A stretch of DNA of 64,000 nt from Polaromonas sp. (lineage in GTDB: Bacteria; Pseudomonadota; Gammaproteobacteria; Burkholderiales; Burkholderiaceae_C), in NCBI GenBank assembly GCA_030683705.1, contig JAUXPP010000085.1, positions 1 through 64,000 of the forward strand, written 5' to 3'. The translations under genes and the position numbers were made by a program. Positions 42,936 through 52,694 of this stretch are shown in pieces. The notes beneath the pieces are model-generated. The model did not search any database, was not told the origin of the DNA, and saw nothing but the letters and a program-made list of their open reading frames with translations. Numbering within the stretch: the first letter of the stretch is position 1; every line of letters starts with the position of its first letter.

Positions 42936-44369
42936 TCACTCAATGGCCTTGCCCATGTCCTCGATCACCTTCTTGGCATCGCCGAACACCATCATGGTCT
43001 TGTCCATGTAGAACAGCTCGTTGTCCAGGCCGGCATAACCGGCGGCCATCGAGCGCTTGTTGACGATGACGGTCTTGGCCTTGTAGGCCTCCAGAATCGG
43101 CATGCCGTAGATCGCGCTGCCCTTGACGTGCGCGGCGGGATTGACCACGTCGTTGGCGCCCAGGATGATGGCCACATCGGCCTGGCCGAACTCGGCGTTG
43201 ATGTCTTCCATCTCGTGGACCTGGTCGTAAGGCACTTCGGCCTCGGCCAGCAACACGTTCATGTGGCCGGGCATGCGGCCCGCGACCGGGTGGATCGCGT
43301 ACTTGACGTTGACGCCGCGGTCGGTGAGTTTTTGCGCCAGTTCCTTGACCGAGTGCTGGGCCCGCGCCACCGCCAGGCCATAACCCGGCACGATGATCAC
43401 GGTTTCCGCATTGCCGAGGATGAAGGCCGCGTCGTCGGCCGAGCCGGACTTGACCGGGCGCTGCTCCTTGGCGCCGCCGGCGGCTGCGCCGGCTTCACCG
43501 CCGAAGCCGCCCAGGATCACGTTGAAGAAGGAGCGGTTCATCGCCTTGCACATGATGTAGGACAGGATGGCGCCCGACGAGCCCACCAGCGAGCCGGCCA
43601 CAATCAGCATCGCGTTGTTCAGCGAAAAGCCGATACCGGCCGCGGCCCAGCCCGAGTAGCTGTTGAGCATGGACACCACCACCGGCATGTCGGCGCCGCC
43701 GATCGGGATGATGATCAGCACGCCCAGCACGAAAGACAGCGCCAGCATCGCAAAGAACGCGGTCCAGTTACCGGTAAACATGAACACCAGGCCCAGCGCC
43801 AGCGTGGCAATGCCCAGCACCAGGTTGACCATGTGCTGGCCGGCAAAGGTGACCGGCGCGCCCTGGAACAGGCGGAACTTGTACTTGCCGCTGAGCTTGC
43901 CGAACGCAATCACCGAGCCGCTGAAGGTGATGGCGCCGATGGCGGCACCGAGAAACAGCTCGAGGCGGTTGCCGGCGGGAATCGCCGCCGTGGGCAGGCC
44001 CTGGGCCACGATGCCGAAGGCGTCGGGTTCGGCCATGGCTGCAACCGCAATGAACACCGCGGCCAGGCCGATCATGCTGTGCATGAAAGCCACCAGCTCG
44101 GGCATCTTGGTCATCTCGACGCGCTGGGCCATGAGGGTACCGGCGGTGCCGCCCACCAGCAGGGCGCCCAGCACATAAACCATGCCGACGGACTTGCCGC
44201 CTGAAATTTCAACAATCAGCGCGCCGGTGGTCAGGATGGCAATCGCCATGCCGACCATGCCAAACAGGTTGCCGCGGATGGAGGTGGTCGGGTGCGACAG
44301 GCCCTTGAGCGCCTGGATGAAACAGACGGAAGCCACCAGGTACAGCAGCGTGACAAGATTCATGCTCAT
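42936..44369 (-). CDS. pntB: NAD(P) transhydrogenase subunit beta
   Basis: A 477-residue inner-membrane subunit of proton-translocating transhydrogenase, which reduces NADP+ with NADH using the proton gradient. The N-terminal half has about nine membrane helices; the C-terminal domain III binds NADP(H) with '[20 protein letters not shown]', '[20 protein letters not shown]' and '[12 protein letters not shown]'. Its ATG overlaps the stop of the preceding small subunit (ATGA). Third gene of the split pntA1-pntA2-pntB operon. Confidence 0.97.
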   Translation of the reverse strand: MSMNLVTLLYLVASVCFIQALKGLSHPTTSIRGNLFGMVGMAIAILTTGALIVEISGGKSVGMVYVLGALLVGGTAGTLMAQRVEMTKMPELVAFMHSMIGLAAVFIAVAAMAEPDAFGIVAQGLPTAAIPAGNRLELFLGAAIGAITFSGSVIAFGKLSGKYKFRLFQGAPVTFAGQHMVNLVLGIATLALGLVFMFTGNWTAFFAMLALSFVLGVLIIIPIGGADMPVVVSMLNSYSGWAAAGIGFSLNNAMLIVAGSLVGSSGAILSYIMCKAMNRSFFNVILGGFGGEAGAAAGGAKEQRPVKSGSADDAAFILGNAETVIIVPGYGLAVARAQHSVKELAQKLTDRGVNVKYAIHPVAGRMPGHMNVLLAEAEVPYDQVHEMEDINAEFGQADVAIILGANDVVNPAAHVKGSAIYGMPILEAYKAKTVIVNKRSMAAGYAGLDNELFYMDKTMMVFGDAKKVIEDMGKAIE

Positions 44370-44692
44370 TTGGCAACTCCCGCATCAGCCGCAACGGTTT
44401 TCTTTTCCTTCTTGCGGAACATCTCGAGCATGCGGCGCGTGACCAGGAAGCCACCGAAGACATTGACCGCGGCCAGCGCCACGGCCAGCACGCCCATGGT
44501 TTTGCCCAGCGGCGTGATGGTCAGCGCGGCAGCCAGCATGGCGCCGACGATGACGATCGCCGAAATCGCATTGGTCACCGCCATCAGCGGCGTGTGCAGC
44601 GCGGGCGTGACGGTCCAGACCACGTGGTAACCCACGTAAATGGCCAGCACGAAGATGATGAGGTTGATGATGGTGGGTGACACGGCATCCAT
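44366..44692 (-). CDS. pntA2: NAD(P) transhydrogenase alpha subunit, membrane part
   Basis: A 108-residue membrane protein equal to the C-terminal membrane domain of E. coli PntA, encoded separately as in many alpha- and betaproteobacteria. Three to four hydrophobic helices include '[19 protein letters not shown]' and the conserved '[19 protein letters not shown]'. It sits between pntA1 (45 bp upstream) and pntB (4-bp overlap). Confidence 0.95.
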   Translation of the reverse strand: MDAVSPTIINLIIFVLAIYVGYHVVWTVTPALHTPLMAVTNAISAIVIVGAMLAAALTITPLGKTMGVLAVALAAVNVFGGFLVTRRMLEMFRKKEKKTVAADAGVAK

Positions 44693-44737
44693 GGTCTGTT
44701 CTCCTGGTCGGGCGGCTCGGCAGCCGGCCCGGGTTGG

Positions 44738-45853
44738 TTATTTCTTCTTGACTTCGCCGGACTGCGTCATCAGGCAGGCCGCCACGATGTCGTCTTCGAG
44801 GTCGATATTGAGCGTGCCTTCCTTGCTGATGACCAGCTTGAGGAAGTCCAGCAGGTTGCGCGCGTAGAGCGCGCTGGCGTCGGCGGCGACCAGCGCCGGC
44901 ACATTGGTCTCGCCGATCAGCGTGACCCCATGTTTCACCACGGTTTTGCCGGCTTCGGTCAGCGGGCAGTTGCCGCCCTGCGGCGCGGCGAGGTCGACGA
45001 TCACGCTGCCCGGCTTCATGGCCTTGACCATGTCCTCGGTCACCAGCACCGGCGCGGCGCGGCCCGGGATCAGCGCGGTGGTGATCACCACGTCGGCCAG
45101 CGCCACCCGTTTGGCGACCTCGGCTTTTTGCCGCTCCAGCCAGCTCGGCGGCATCGGTTTGGCGTAGCCGCCGACACCGACAGCGGCTTCGCGCTCCTCG
45201 TCGGTTTCGTAAGGCACATCGATGAACTTGCCGCCCAGTGACTCGACCTGTTCCTTGACGCTGGGGCGCACGTCGCTGGCCTCGATCACCGCGCCCAGGC
45301 GCTTGGCAGTCGCAATCGCCTGCAGGCCGGCCACACCGACACCCAGGATCACCACACGGGCAGCCTTGACCGTGCCGGCGGCGGTCATCAGCATCGGGAA
45401 GAAGCGCTGGTAGGCGTTGGCCGCCATCATCACGGCCTTGTAGCCGGCGATGTTGGCCTGCGAGGAGAGCACGTCCATGCTTTGTGCGCGGCTGGTGCGC
45501 GGCGCGGCTTCCAGCGCAAACGCGGTCAGTTGCGCGCTGGCCAGGCGCTGCAGGCCGGCGGCGTCGAAGGGATTGAGCATGCCGACCAGCACCGTGCCGG
45601 CTTTGGCCAGGCCGATCTCGCTGTCCAGCGGGCACCGCACCTTGAGCACGATGTCGGACGCATAGGCGCCGGCGGCATCGGTGATCTCCGCACCCGCGGC
45701 GACATAAGCCTCATCAGGAACGCTGGCGGCCACGCCGGCACCCGACTGGATGACGACCGTGTGGCCCTGGCCCTTGAGTTTTTTGGCCGTCTCGGGCGTG
45801 ACGGCGACGCGTGTTTCCCCCGCCGTGATTTCGGCCGGTACCCCGATTCGCAT
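44738..45853 (-). CDS. pntA1: NAD(P) transhydrogenase alpha subunit, soluble NAD(H)-binding part
   Basis: A 371-residue cytoplasmic domain I of transhydrogenase. It starts 'MRIGVPAEITAGETRVAVTP' and carries the Rossmann motif 'VVILGVGVAGLQAIATAKRL', 'GGKFIDVPYETDEEREA' and 'KPGSVIVDLAAPQGGNCPLT', close to alanine dehydrogenase. ATG 45853 has GAGGAGA upstream. First gene of the pnt operon, divergent from nudJ. Confidence 0.96.
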   Translation of the reverse strand: MRIGVPAEITAGETRVAVTPETAKKLKGQGHTVVIQSGAGVAASVPDEAYVAAGAEITDAAGAYASDIVLKVRCPLDSEIGLAKAGTVLVGMLNPFDAAGLQRLASAQLTAFALEAAPRTSRAQSMDVLSSQANIAGYKAVMMAANAYQRFFPMLMTAAGTVKAARVVILGVGVAGLQAIATAKRLGAVIEASDVRPSVKEQVESLGGKFIDVPYETDEEREAAVGVGGYAKPMPPSWLERQKAEVAKRVALADVVITTALIPGRAAPVLVTEDMVKAMKPGSVIVDLAAPQGGNCPLTEAGKTVVKHGVTLIGETNVPALVAADASALYARNLLDFLKLVISKEGTLNIDLEDDIVAACLMTQSGEVKKK

Positions 45854-45991
45854 GGGTGTCTCCTCGTTGCGTGTACGTAGTTCTACGTGATTTTTGAAGC
45901 TGTCGGCTAGCTTACATGAGTTTCGCGCCGTTTTGGCCACGCGCGGCACACCCGCACAGCCCGCGTCACACAGCACCCGGATAATGCCCGC

Positions 45992-46489
45992 ATGAACTCA
46001 CGATGGAAACCCAGTGTCACCGTTGCCGCCATCATCGAACGGGGCGGCAAGTTCCTGCTGGTCGAGGAACACACGCAGGACGGCCTGCGCCTGAACAACC
46101 CGGCCGGCCACCTGGACCCGGGTGAAGGCACGGTACAAGCCTGTGTCCGCGAAACCCTGGAAGAAACCGCCTTTCATTTCACACCGGATGCGCTGGTCGG
46201 CATCTACATGTCGCGCTTCGAGAAAGCCGTGCCCGGCCAGCACGCGCCGCTGGACATCACCTATATGCGGTTTGCCTTCTGCGGCACGCTGGGCGACGAG
46301 GTGGTGGGGCAGGCGCTGGACGAAGGCATTGTGCGCACCCTGTGGCTCAGCCCCGAAGAAATCCGCGCCTGCGTGCCGCGGCACCGCAGCCCGCTGCTGC
46401 TGACCTGCATGGAAGACTACCTGGCGGGCAAACGTTACCCGGTGGACCTCATGACGGTGGACCCCAGCGTCTACGGCGCAAAACCCTGA
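45992..46489 (+). CDS. nudJ: Nudix phosphatase, NudJ type
   Basis: A 165-residue Nudix hydrolase. The Nudix box is 'GHLDPGEGTVQACVRETLEE' plus T-A instead of the usual x-G; Glu residues for metal binding are present. The N-terminus 'PSVTVAAIIERGGKFLLVEE' and the position directly before mnmA match E. coli NudJ (phosphatase for thiamine and nucleotide pyrophosphates). The mnmA gene starts 37 bp after its stop. Confidence 0.9.
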   Translation: MNSRWKPSVTVAAIIERGGKFLLVEEHTQDGLRLNNPAGHLDPGEGTVQACVRETLEETAFHFTPDALVGIYMSRFEKAVPGQHAPLDITYMRFAFCGTLGDEVVGQALDEGIVRTLWLSPEEIRACVPRHRSPLLLTCMEDYLAGKRYPVDLMTVDPSVYGAKP

Positions 46490-46526
46490 GAGCCTGCGTT
46501 TAAGGCCACCCACCTAAAATCGGGTG

Positions 46527-47678
46527 ATGCAAAAACAACGCATTGTGGTCGGTTTGAGCGGGGGCGTGGACTCTGCGGTCACCGCCTGGCTGCTCAAACA
46601 ACAGGGCCACGAGGTCGTCGGCATCTTCATGAAAAACTGGGAAGACGATGACGACAGCGAGTTCTGCTCGTCCAACATCGACTTCGTGGACGCGGCCGCC
46701 GTGGCCGACGTGATCGGCATAGCGATAGAACATGTCAACTTCGCGGCGGACTACAAGGATCGGGTGTTCGCCGAGTTCCTGCGCGAATACCAGGCCGGCC
46801 GCACGCCGAATCCCGACATCCTGTGCAACGCCGAGATCAAGTTCAAGGCCTTCCTCGACCACGCCATGCGCCTGGGCGCCGAAAAAATCGCGACGGGTCA
46901 CTACGCGCGCGTGCGCCTGAACGAGGCCACCGGCCGGCATGAATTGCTCAAGGGCCTGGACCCGGCCAAGGACCAGAGTTACTTCCTGCACCGCCTGAAC
47001 CAGGCGCAACTGTCGAGCACGCTGTTCCCGGTCGGCGAGCTCAAGAAGACCGAGGTGCGGCGCATCGCCGACGAGATCGGCCTGCCCAACGCGAAGAAAA
47101 AGGACTCGACCGGCATCTGTTTCATCGGTGAACGGCCGTTCCGGGACTTCCTGAACCGCTACATCGCCAAGGCCCCGGGGCCGATCAAAAACGACCAGGG
47201 CCGGGTGCTCGGCGAACATGTGGGCCTGAGTTTTTACACCCTGGGCCAGCGCCAGGGCCTGGGCATAGGCGGCGTCAAGGCGCGTGGCGCCGAACTCAAG
47301 GCGCTGCAGGCGCAGGGCCAGCGCGGCGCCGGTGAACACGAACCCTGGTTTGTTGCGCGCAAGGACATGGACAGCAACACCCTGTGGGTGGTTCAGGGCC
47401 ATGACCACCCGTGGCTGCTGTCGACTGAACTCCAGATGCAGGACTGCAGCTGGGTCGCCGGCCCGCCGCCCGAAGCCGGCGCCATGGCCGCCAAGACGCG
47501 TTACCGGCAGGCGGATGCCGCCTGCGCGCTGCTCGCACCGTCTGCGAGCGCAGCCAGCCTGCGTTTTGAGCAGCCGCAATGGGCGGTCACGCCCGGCCAG
47601 TCCGCCGTGTTGTACCAGGGCGAGGTCTGCCTGGGGGGCGGTGTGATCACCGCCAGCAACGTGCAGAACGGCATCTGA
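46527..47678 (+). CDS. mnmA: tRNA 2-thiouridine(34) synthase MnmA
   Basis: A 383-residue enzyme that thiolates uridine 34 of tRNA Lys, Glu and Gln. The PP-loop '[15 protein letters not shown]', the first catalytic Cys in '[15 protein letters not shown]' and the second in '[17 protein letters not shown]' are present, followed by the beta-barrel domain. ATG 46527 was chosen over GTG 46524. Probably co-transcribed with nudJ. Confidence 0.97.
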   Translation: MQKQRIVVGLSGGVDSAVTAWLLKQQGHEVVGIFMKNWEDDDDSEFCSSNIDFVDAAAVADVIGIAIEHVNFAADYKDRVFAEFLREYQAGRTPNPDILCNAEIKFKAFLDHAMRLGAEKIATGHYARVRLNEATGRHELLKGLDPAKDQSYFLHRLNQAQLSSTLFPVGELKKTEVRRIADEIGLPNAKKKDSTGICFIGERPFRDFLNRYIAKAPGPIKNDQGRVLGEHVGLSFYTLGQRQGLGIGGVKARGAELKALQAQGQRGAGEHEPWFVARKDMDSNTLWVVQGHDHPWLLSTELQMQDCSWVAGPPPEAGAMAAKTRYRQADAACALLAPSASAASLRFEQPQWAVTPGQSAVLYQGEVCLGGGVITASNVQNGI

Positions 47679-47703
47679 GCCCCTGAGCGCCCGGTTACAG
47701 GCG

Positions 47704-47757
47704 AAATTGGCCTTCAGCCCTTGCCAGTCAAGCGTAGACAGCTATTAATATGATAGC
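47704..47757 (+). repeat. 53-bp oriented repeat, copy 8
   Basis: AAATTGGCCTTCAGCCCTTG..AGTCAAGCGTAGACAGCTATTAATATGATAGC lies between the convergent mnmA and sensor kinase genes, ending 10 bp before the kinase stop. The terminal GCTAT/ATAGC dyad could act as a weak terminator. Confidence 0.85.
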
Positions 47758-47767
47758 GTCCGAGAGG

Positions 47768-49591
47768 TCAAACGATCCGGATTTCGACCACGGTGCGGCC
47801 GGGCGCGCTGCTGATCGACAGCTGTGCGCCTATGGCGGTGGCGCGCTCGCGCATGGCCAGCAAACCCTTGCGCGGCGTGGCCGCTGCGTCAAAACCGCGG
47901 CCGTTGTCGATGATGCGCAGGCAGACGCCGGCACCGGCCATCTCTGCCGCGATCTCCAGCGTGGTCGCCTGCGAATGCTGCAGCACATTGGACAGCGCCT
48001 CGAACACCATGAATTGCAGCTGGCGCAAGGCGTTGGTATCGACCTGGGCGACCGGCGCCAGCGGGCCGACCACCCACTGCAGCTCGATGTCCGAGGCGGC
48101 AAACCTCGGCTCCAGCCGGTAACGAAGGTTGGCCAGCAGCGAAGCGACGTCGCCCGGCTGCAGGTGCATGGCGTCGATCGACAGCTTGAGCTGGTCCAGG
48201 GTGTGGCGCAGGGTCTGCAACACGTCCTCGGTGCTGGCCTTGCCTGACTGGAGCTGGCGGATGGCGGCGCTCAGGTGCGCGCCCACGCCGTCATGCATGT
48301 CGCGCAGGATGCGGGTGCGCTCGCCGACACGCTCCTGCTCGCGCGCGAGCTGCTCGACTTTCAGGTAGCTTTCGCCCAGTTCCTGCTCCTTCTGCGCAAT
48401 CCGGGCCGAGAGGTTGGCCATCAGGTCGCGCGCCTGCGCGCTGGCCTCGCGAAAACGCGTGATCACGATGTAGGCCAGCGCCAGCCCGAACAGCACCGAG
48501 GAGTAGCGCAGCAGCGTGTTGTCGGCATAGGACGGGCTGATGCGGAACACGAACCAGTCGCGCACCCCCACCACCATGTTGACCAGCAGCGCAGCGGCCA
48601 CCACCTTGTGTGACGGTGTCGCATGCCGCGCCGCCTGCCAGCAAAAGAACACGATGAAGCACAGGTAAGGCAAGGCGTAAACCCCATACCAGGCGGTCAG
48701 CACCAGCGGCGCCGAAGCGGCCAGCGCCCAGGCCACGATGGGAAAGCCCAGGAAAAACCAGGCCCAGGTGACGCGGTTGAACCAGATCGCCGGTGTGCGT
48801 TTCGACCAGTTGGCGACGATGACAAAAAAGCTGCCCATGCTGCTGAGCCAGCCGCCCAGCGCCAGCGCGGTGACCACGCCCCACCCGGGCCACATCAGCA
48901 GCGGCTCCTCGACCAGCGCGTCGCTGATGCGCAAGGTCCAGAACAGCTCGGCCAGCCCGCCCAGCAGGTAGAGCGGGTCCCTGGCAAACCCGCCGCCTGG
49001 CCCCGGATGGGTCTGCGTGAACCACAAGGCCAGCGAGATCACGGCGACCATCAGGCTGAGCACCACCACCACCAGCGTGCCCGTCACGCGCCAGTGGTAG
49101 TCCTTGAGATACAGGGGCCGCACCTCAGGGTCGGGGCCCAGGATGGGCGCCGCCAGCCCGCCGCGGCGGCCGACGTCGGCCCGCACATGGATCAGCAGCC
49201 TGTTGTGGGGCAACAGCAGGTCCGCCGCCAGCGGAATGAAGCGCGGGATCTTGGCGTAGTCGCCGCCGTTGAATTGCGCCAGGTTGCCGTTCTTGGCGAG
49301 CAGGTTGCCATTGAGCCAGACTTCATAGGCGTTGCCCAGGCGCGGGATGTACATGGCGTAGGAGTCCGACGGTGTGGCGGGCCCATCGAATTCGATTTCA
49401 AACGACGCCGCCCCGGCCTTGCCGGGGTGTTGCCGGTCCCAGTGGTAGGGCAGGCTCACGCGCCCGGCGCCTGACACGCCGTCGATGGTCAGTGTGGCCG
49501 TGGCCTCACGCAGCGACACCGTTTCGGCACGAAGCACGCCCTGGCCCCACAGGCAGCACACCAGCACCCACCAGAGCCAGCGACCCATCAT
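47768..49591 (-). CDS. Sensor histidine kinase (7TMR-DISM sensor, NarX-type kinase)
   Basis: A 607-residue membrane kinase. A signal peptide (about 1-22) and an extracytoplasmic beta domain (23-165, jelly-roll-like DISMED2 style) are followed by seven membrane helices (about 171-380), a coiled-coil, the HisKA_3 box with H433 ('LRDMHDGVGAHLSAAIRQL') and the ATPase with N535 ('FEALSNVLQHSQ') and the G1 box 'DNGRGF' (562-567). It is 14 bp downstream of its LuxR-type partner. The sensor fold suggests a carbohydrate-like or envelope signal (inference). Confidence 0.92.
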   Translation of the reverse strand: MMGRWLWWVLVCCLWGQGVLRAETVSLREATATLTIDGVSGAGRVSLPYHWDRQHPGKAGAASFEIEFDGPATPSDSYAMYIPRLGNAYEVWLNGNLLAKNGNLAQFNGGDYAKIPRFIPLAADLLLPHNRLLIHVRADVGRRGGLAAPILGPDPEVRPLYLKDYHWRVTGTLVVVVLSLMVAVISLALWFTQTHPGPGGGFARDPLYLLGGLAELFWTLRISDALVEEPLLMWPGWGVVTALALGGWLSSMGSFFVIVANWSKRTPAIWFNRVTWAWFFLGFPIVAWALAASAPLVLTAWYGVYALPYLCFIVFFCWQAARHATPSHKVVAAALLVNMVVGVRDWFVFRISPSYADNTLLRYSSVLFGLALAYIVITRFREASAQARDLMANLSARIAQKEQELGESYLKVEQLAREQERVGERTRILRDMHDGVGAHLSAAIRQLQSGKASTEDVLQTLRHTLDQLKLSIDAMHLQPGDVASLLANLRYRLEPRFAASDIELQWVVGPLAPVAQVDTNALRQLQFMVFEALSNVLQHSQATTLEIAAEMAGAGVCLRIIDNGRGFDAAATPRKGLLAMRERATAIGAQLSISSAPGRTVVEIRIV

Positions 49592-49605
49592 GCGTCAGGC
49601 CAGGA

Positions 49606-50334
49606 TCATTGCGGCGCCGAGGCCGGCGGCTGCAGCAGGCCCAGGCGCGTGGCCTCATACACCGCCTCGCTTTTGGAGTGAACCGCCAGCTTGGTGTACA
49701 GGTTCTTGATGTGCGACTGGATGGTGTGCACGCTCACCGCATTGAGCCTGGAAATTTCCACATAGGAAAAACCGCGCGCGATCAGCTCCAGCACCTCCTG
49801 CTCACGCGCCGACAGCAATGCGCGCCCCGGGCCGCGCGCCTCCCCGGGCTGGGGCGCCAGCGCCTGCGGCGCGGGGGACGCGGCGCCGCGTTCCTCCGCC
49901 TGCAGGGCGCGGTACTTGGCCAGCACGCGGCGCGCGATCATGGGCGAGATCGGCGAGGCACCGGCCTTCATCTCCAGGATGGTGTTGGCAATATTGTCCG
50001 GCGTGTGGTCCTTGTGGATGTAGCCGAGCGCACCGGCTTCGACGCTCGACAACACGCTGTCCTCGTCGCCGAACATCGAAATCACCAGCGCCTCGCAGTC
50101 CGGCCGGGTCTGCCCGGCCAGGCGGATCAGGTCCAGCCCGTTGCCATCGGGCAGGGCCAGGTCGGTCAGCAGGATGTCGATGGCCAGCGCGCGGTCGCTG
50201 ATCAGCGCCCGGGCTTCCTCAAAGGTGCCTGCGCTGCCCACCAGGCACAACTCACCACAACGCGACACGCTGTCCGCGAAGAACTCCCGCGTGGGGACAT
50301 CGTCTTCGACAATCAATACGCGCCAGACAGGCAT
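49606..50334 (-). CDS. LuxR/NarL-family response regulator
   Basis: A 242-residue regulator. The receiver domain (about 5-125) has the acidic pocket 'LIVEDDVP', phospho-acceptor D58 in 'ILLTDLALPDGNGLDLI' and Lys in 'GYIHKDHTPDNI'. After a Pro/Ala linker comes a LuxR helix-turn-helix ('LSAREQEVLELIARGFSYVE', 'VSVHTIQSHIKNLYTKL'). ATG 50334 was preferred; GTG 50361 is in frame. It is first in an operon with the histidine kinase. The outer-membrane protein gene upstream (mipA type) is a candidate target. Confidence 0.92.
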   Translation of the reverse strand: MPVWRVLIVEDDVPTREFFADSVSRCGELCLVGSAGTFEEARALISDRALAIDILLTDLALPDGNGLDLIRLAGQTRPDCEALVISMFGDEDSVLSSVEAGALGYIHKDHTPDNIANTILEMKAGASPISPMIARRVLAKYRALQAEERGAASPAPQALAPQPGEARGPGRALLSAREQEVLELIARGFSYVEISRLNAVSVHTIQSHIKNLYTKLAVHSKSEAVYEATRLGLLQPPASAPQ

Positions 50335-50504
50335 GGACGAAGTCTTTGAAAGTGGTGCCACGGTAGCCGATGATAAGTGCAGGCCGCGGGCAGCAGGCGC
50401 CTGGCGGCCCGCAGTGGGGCAGCCCGACTGTCGGGGTTTTGCCGGTGCTGCGCCATCCCCTGTTTATGGGGCAGGCCGGCTGCCAGCCCTGCAGCATCAA
50501 GCCG

Positions 50505-50557
50505 AATCGAGCTCCAGCCCTTGCCGGACAAGCGCAAGCAGCTCCTGTTTTGATAGC
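50505..50557 (+). repeat. 53-bp oriented repeat, copy 9
   Basis: AATCGAGCTCCAGCCCTTG..GGACAAGCGCAAGCAGCTC and the TGATAGC end lie between the MipA-type gene and the response regulator, 20 bp beyond the MipA stop. The rest of the 243-bp gap shows no gene. Confidence 0.8.
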
Positions 50558-50577
50558 ATGCAGGAGGCAGGCGCCGC

Positions 50578-51990
50578 TTAAAGCACGGTTTCGATGTAGG
50601 TGTAGATGTAGTTGGAGCCGCCGTTGACATTGCCCAGCAGGCGTGACGAGCCGAAGATGCCGGAGCGGTGCGACACGCCGAAGCCGAGGTAGGTGTCTTT
50701 CAGCCGGCGGTTGCCGATCAGGTCGCCGACGCTGAAGTCAATGCTCGGGTCCAGGTAGTTGAGCAGCCGCGAGGTCGAGCGCCCGCGCGCGGCCTGGCTG
50801 CTGGACTCGGCATAGGGCACGCGCTGCGCCAGCGACACGCCGATTCCCAGGCCGAGCCGGGTCTTGACCCGCTCGCTCCACGGGAAGCCGTAGTAATAGG
50901 CCTTCATGAAGGCGTCGATCTGCAGGCCGTTGGGCGCCAGCCCGCGGTCGTCGTGCTGCAGCACGCCGATGTAACCGACGATGTCCAGCGGCCAGCCGTT
51001 GAGTTGCTCGATGAAGGGCTTGCCGACCTGCACACCGGTGATGCGCGTCGAGTTGACCTTGGCCGTGGAAGCGCAGCGCAGCGTGATGATTTTGGCCAGG
51101 TGGCAGCCGTCTTCCGTGGACTTGCCATAGAGCAGCTTGAAATAGGTGGGCGAGCTTTCCTGCGTCCAGTTGCCCTTGTAGGTTCCGAAGTCATAGGCGG
51201 CGCCGAGGAACACGCCGGTCTGCGCCGACCTGCCCACGATCGGGCTGGCCTTCACTTTGCTGTCCAGCACGGTGCGGGTCACGCCGCCGAGCAGGCGCCA
51301 GCCTTCACTGAGCTCATAGGTGGCGTACAGGCCGAGGGTGGTGTTGATGCCGCTGCCGGGCTCGTAGGCCGGCCGCGCCGCGGTGGCTTCGCCTGGCCGC
51401 ACGCCGTAGTAATAGTTGTTGAGACGCGCGCTGCGCGCCGACACCGTCAGGCTGGGCCGCAATGCAAGTTTGCCGGAACGCCAGTCATAGGCATAGGACA
51501 GGCGGACCTCGCTGCCCTTGGAAAAGCTGGCGGCATCCTGCAGGAACTCGGCCTGCAGCGTACCCCAGGGCTGGCGGTAGCGGTAAGACACGCCGGCGTC
51601 GAGGCCCGAGCCACGTTCGGCCATGCCGGCCAGGCTGGGCGGAATCCGGTCGTCGGCATAACCCTCGAAGCGCTGGTCCAGGAAAAGATCGACGCGCTGG
51701 GTGCCGTCGTCCAGCAGCTTGAGCCCGGCGCGGCTGCCGTGCAGGAACACGCGTTTGCCTTCATACAGGTACAGGGGCAGCAGGTCGTAACGGGTGCCGC
51801 CGCCGACATAGGGCGATTGTTCGGCGCGCACGGCAAGGCCCAGGCCGGCGCTGCCGGGAACACTGAGCAGGTCGCTGAGCGGGTCGGTGTTGGCCTGCGC
51901 CAGGCCGGCTGCCGCCAGCAGGGCCGCGCCCATCCAGGCGTTCAGGCGGCCGGGCCGCGGTATGAGGTTTTGATCGGGATGGGGGCGCAT
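50578..51990 (-). CDS. MipA/OmpV-family outer membrane protein
   Basis: A 470-residue outer-membrane beta-barrel. The signal peptide is 'NAWMGAALLAAAGLAQAN'. The N-terminal part matches MipA/OmpV ('RAEQSPYVGGGTRYDLLPLY' and 'GKRVFLHGSRAG'). The protein is about 200 residues longer than typical MipA, with further beta-strands, and ends in alternating aromatic strands 'YIYTYIETVL'. ATG 51990 was chosen. MipA proteins scaffold cell-wall enzymes or respond to envelope stress; this role is not proven here. Confidence 0.82.
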   Translation of the reverse strand: MRPHPDQNLIPRPGRLNAWMGAALLAAAGLAQANTDPLSDLLSVPGSAGLGLAVRAEQSPYVGGGTRYDLLPLYLYEGKRVFLHGSRAGLKLLDDGTQRVDLFLDQRFEGYADDRIPPSLAGMAERGSGLDAGVSYRYRQPWGTLQAEFLQDAASFSKGSEVRLSYAYDWRSGKLALRPSLTVSARSARLNNYYYGVRPGEATAARPAYEPGSGINTTLGLYATYELSEGWRLLGGVTRTVLDSKVKASPIVGRSAQTGVFLGAAYDFGTYKGNWTQESSPTYFKLLYGKSTEDGCHLAKIITLRCASTAKVNSTRITGVQVGKPFIEQLNGWPLDIVGYIGVLQHDDRGLAPNGLQIDAFMKAYYYGFPWSERVKTRLGLGIGVSLAQRVPYAESSSQAARGRSTSRLLNYLDPSIDFSVGDLIGNRRLKDTYLGFGVSHRSGIFGSSRLLGNVNGGSNYIYTYIETVL

Positions 51991-52175
51991 GGCTGGCCTC
52001 GTGGTTGGCTGCAGGTAGGAGGACTTGATCCTAGCCAACAAAGGGTGTCCATGGCTGGCCAGGCCCCAGAACAAGGCTCGCACCTACACGGCATGACGGC
52101 GGCGGGCGACAAAAAGCGTTGTTTTGCCCGGCGTGCGCGGGGCGCAGGCCGGGCAGAACCAGGGGCCAACAGCGG

Positions 52176-52676
52176 TCAGAACGGGATGTCGTCGTCCATG
52201 TCGTCAAAGCCGCTGGCGGCCTTGGTCGGCGCCGGTGGGCGCGGGGCAGGAGCCGGCGCGCGGGGCGCGGCAGCCGGCGGACGCGAATAGGAGCGCTCGC
52301 CGCCTTCGTCCCCACCGTCGTTGCCGCCCGGGCCGCCCATGCCTTCGCGGCTGCCCAGCATCTGCATTTCGCTGGCGATGATGTCGGTGGCGTATTTCTC
52401 GACGCCGTCCTTGTCGGTGTACTTGCGGGTCTTCAGGCGGCCCTCGATGTAGACCGAGCGGCCTTTCTTGAGGTATTCACCGACGATTTCGGCCTGGCGC
52501 CCGAAAAAGCTGATGCGGTGCCATTCGGTCTCCTCGACCATTTCACCGGCCTTGTTCTTGTACTTGCTGCTGGTGGCCAGCGCGATGTTGGCCACGGCGT
52601 CGCCGCTGGGCAGGTAGCGCACTTCGGGGTCGCGGCCCAGGTTGCCGACGAGAATGACTTTGTTGACGGATGCCAT
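52176..52676 (-). CDS. ssb: Single-stranded DNA-binding protein
   Basis: A 166-residue SSB. The OB-fold (about 1-110) begins '[20 protein letters not shown]' and includes '[20 protein letters not shown]'. A Gly/Pro/Ala-rich linker follows and the acidic protein-binding tip is 'DDMDDDIPF'. It is required in replication, repair and recombination. It follows an MFS gene by 18 bp and lies near uvrA, an order common in proteobacteria. No SOS box of the CTGT-N8-ACAG type was found in the gap. Confidence 0.98.
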   Translation of the reverse strand: MASVNKVILVGNLGRDPEVRYLPSGDAVANIALATSSKYKNKAGEMVEETEWHRISFFGRQAEIVGEYLKKGRSVYIEGRLKTRKYTDKDGVEKYATDIIASEMQMLGSREGMGGPGGNDGGDEGGERSYSRPPAAAPRAPAPAPRPPAPTKAASGFDDMDDDIPF

Positions 52677-52694
52677 GGATGTCCTCCTAATTTT

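Noticed and set aside
52100..52175. GC-rich hairpin after ssb as a terminator
   Set aside because: GCCCGGC/GCCGGGC can pair, but the loop is long and the T run is about 10 bases away.
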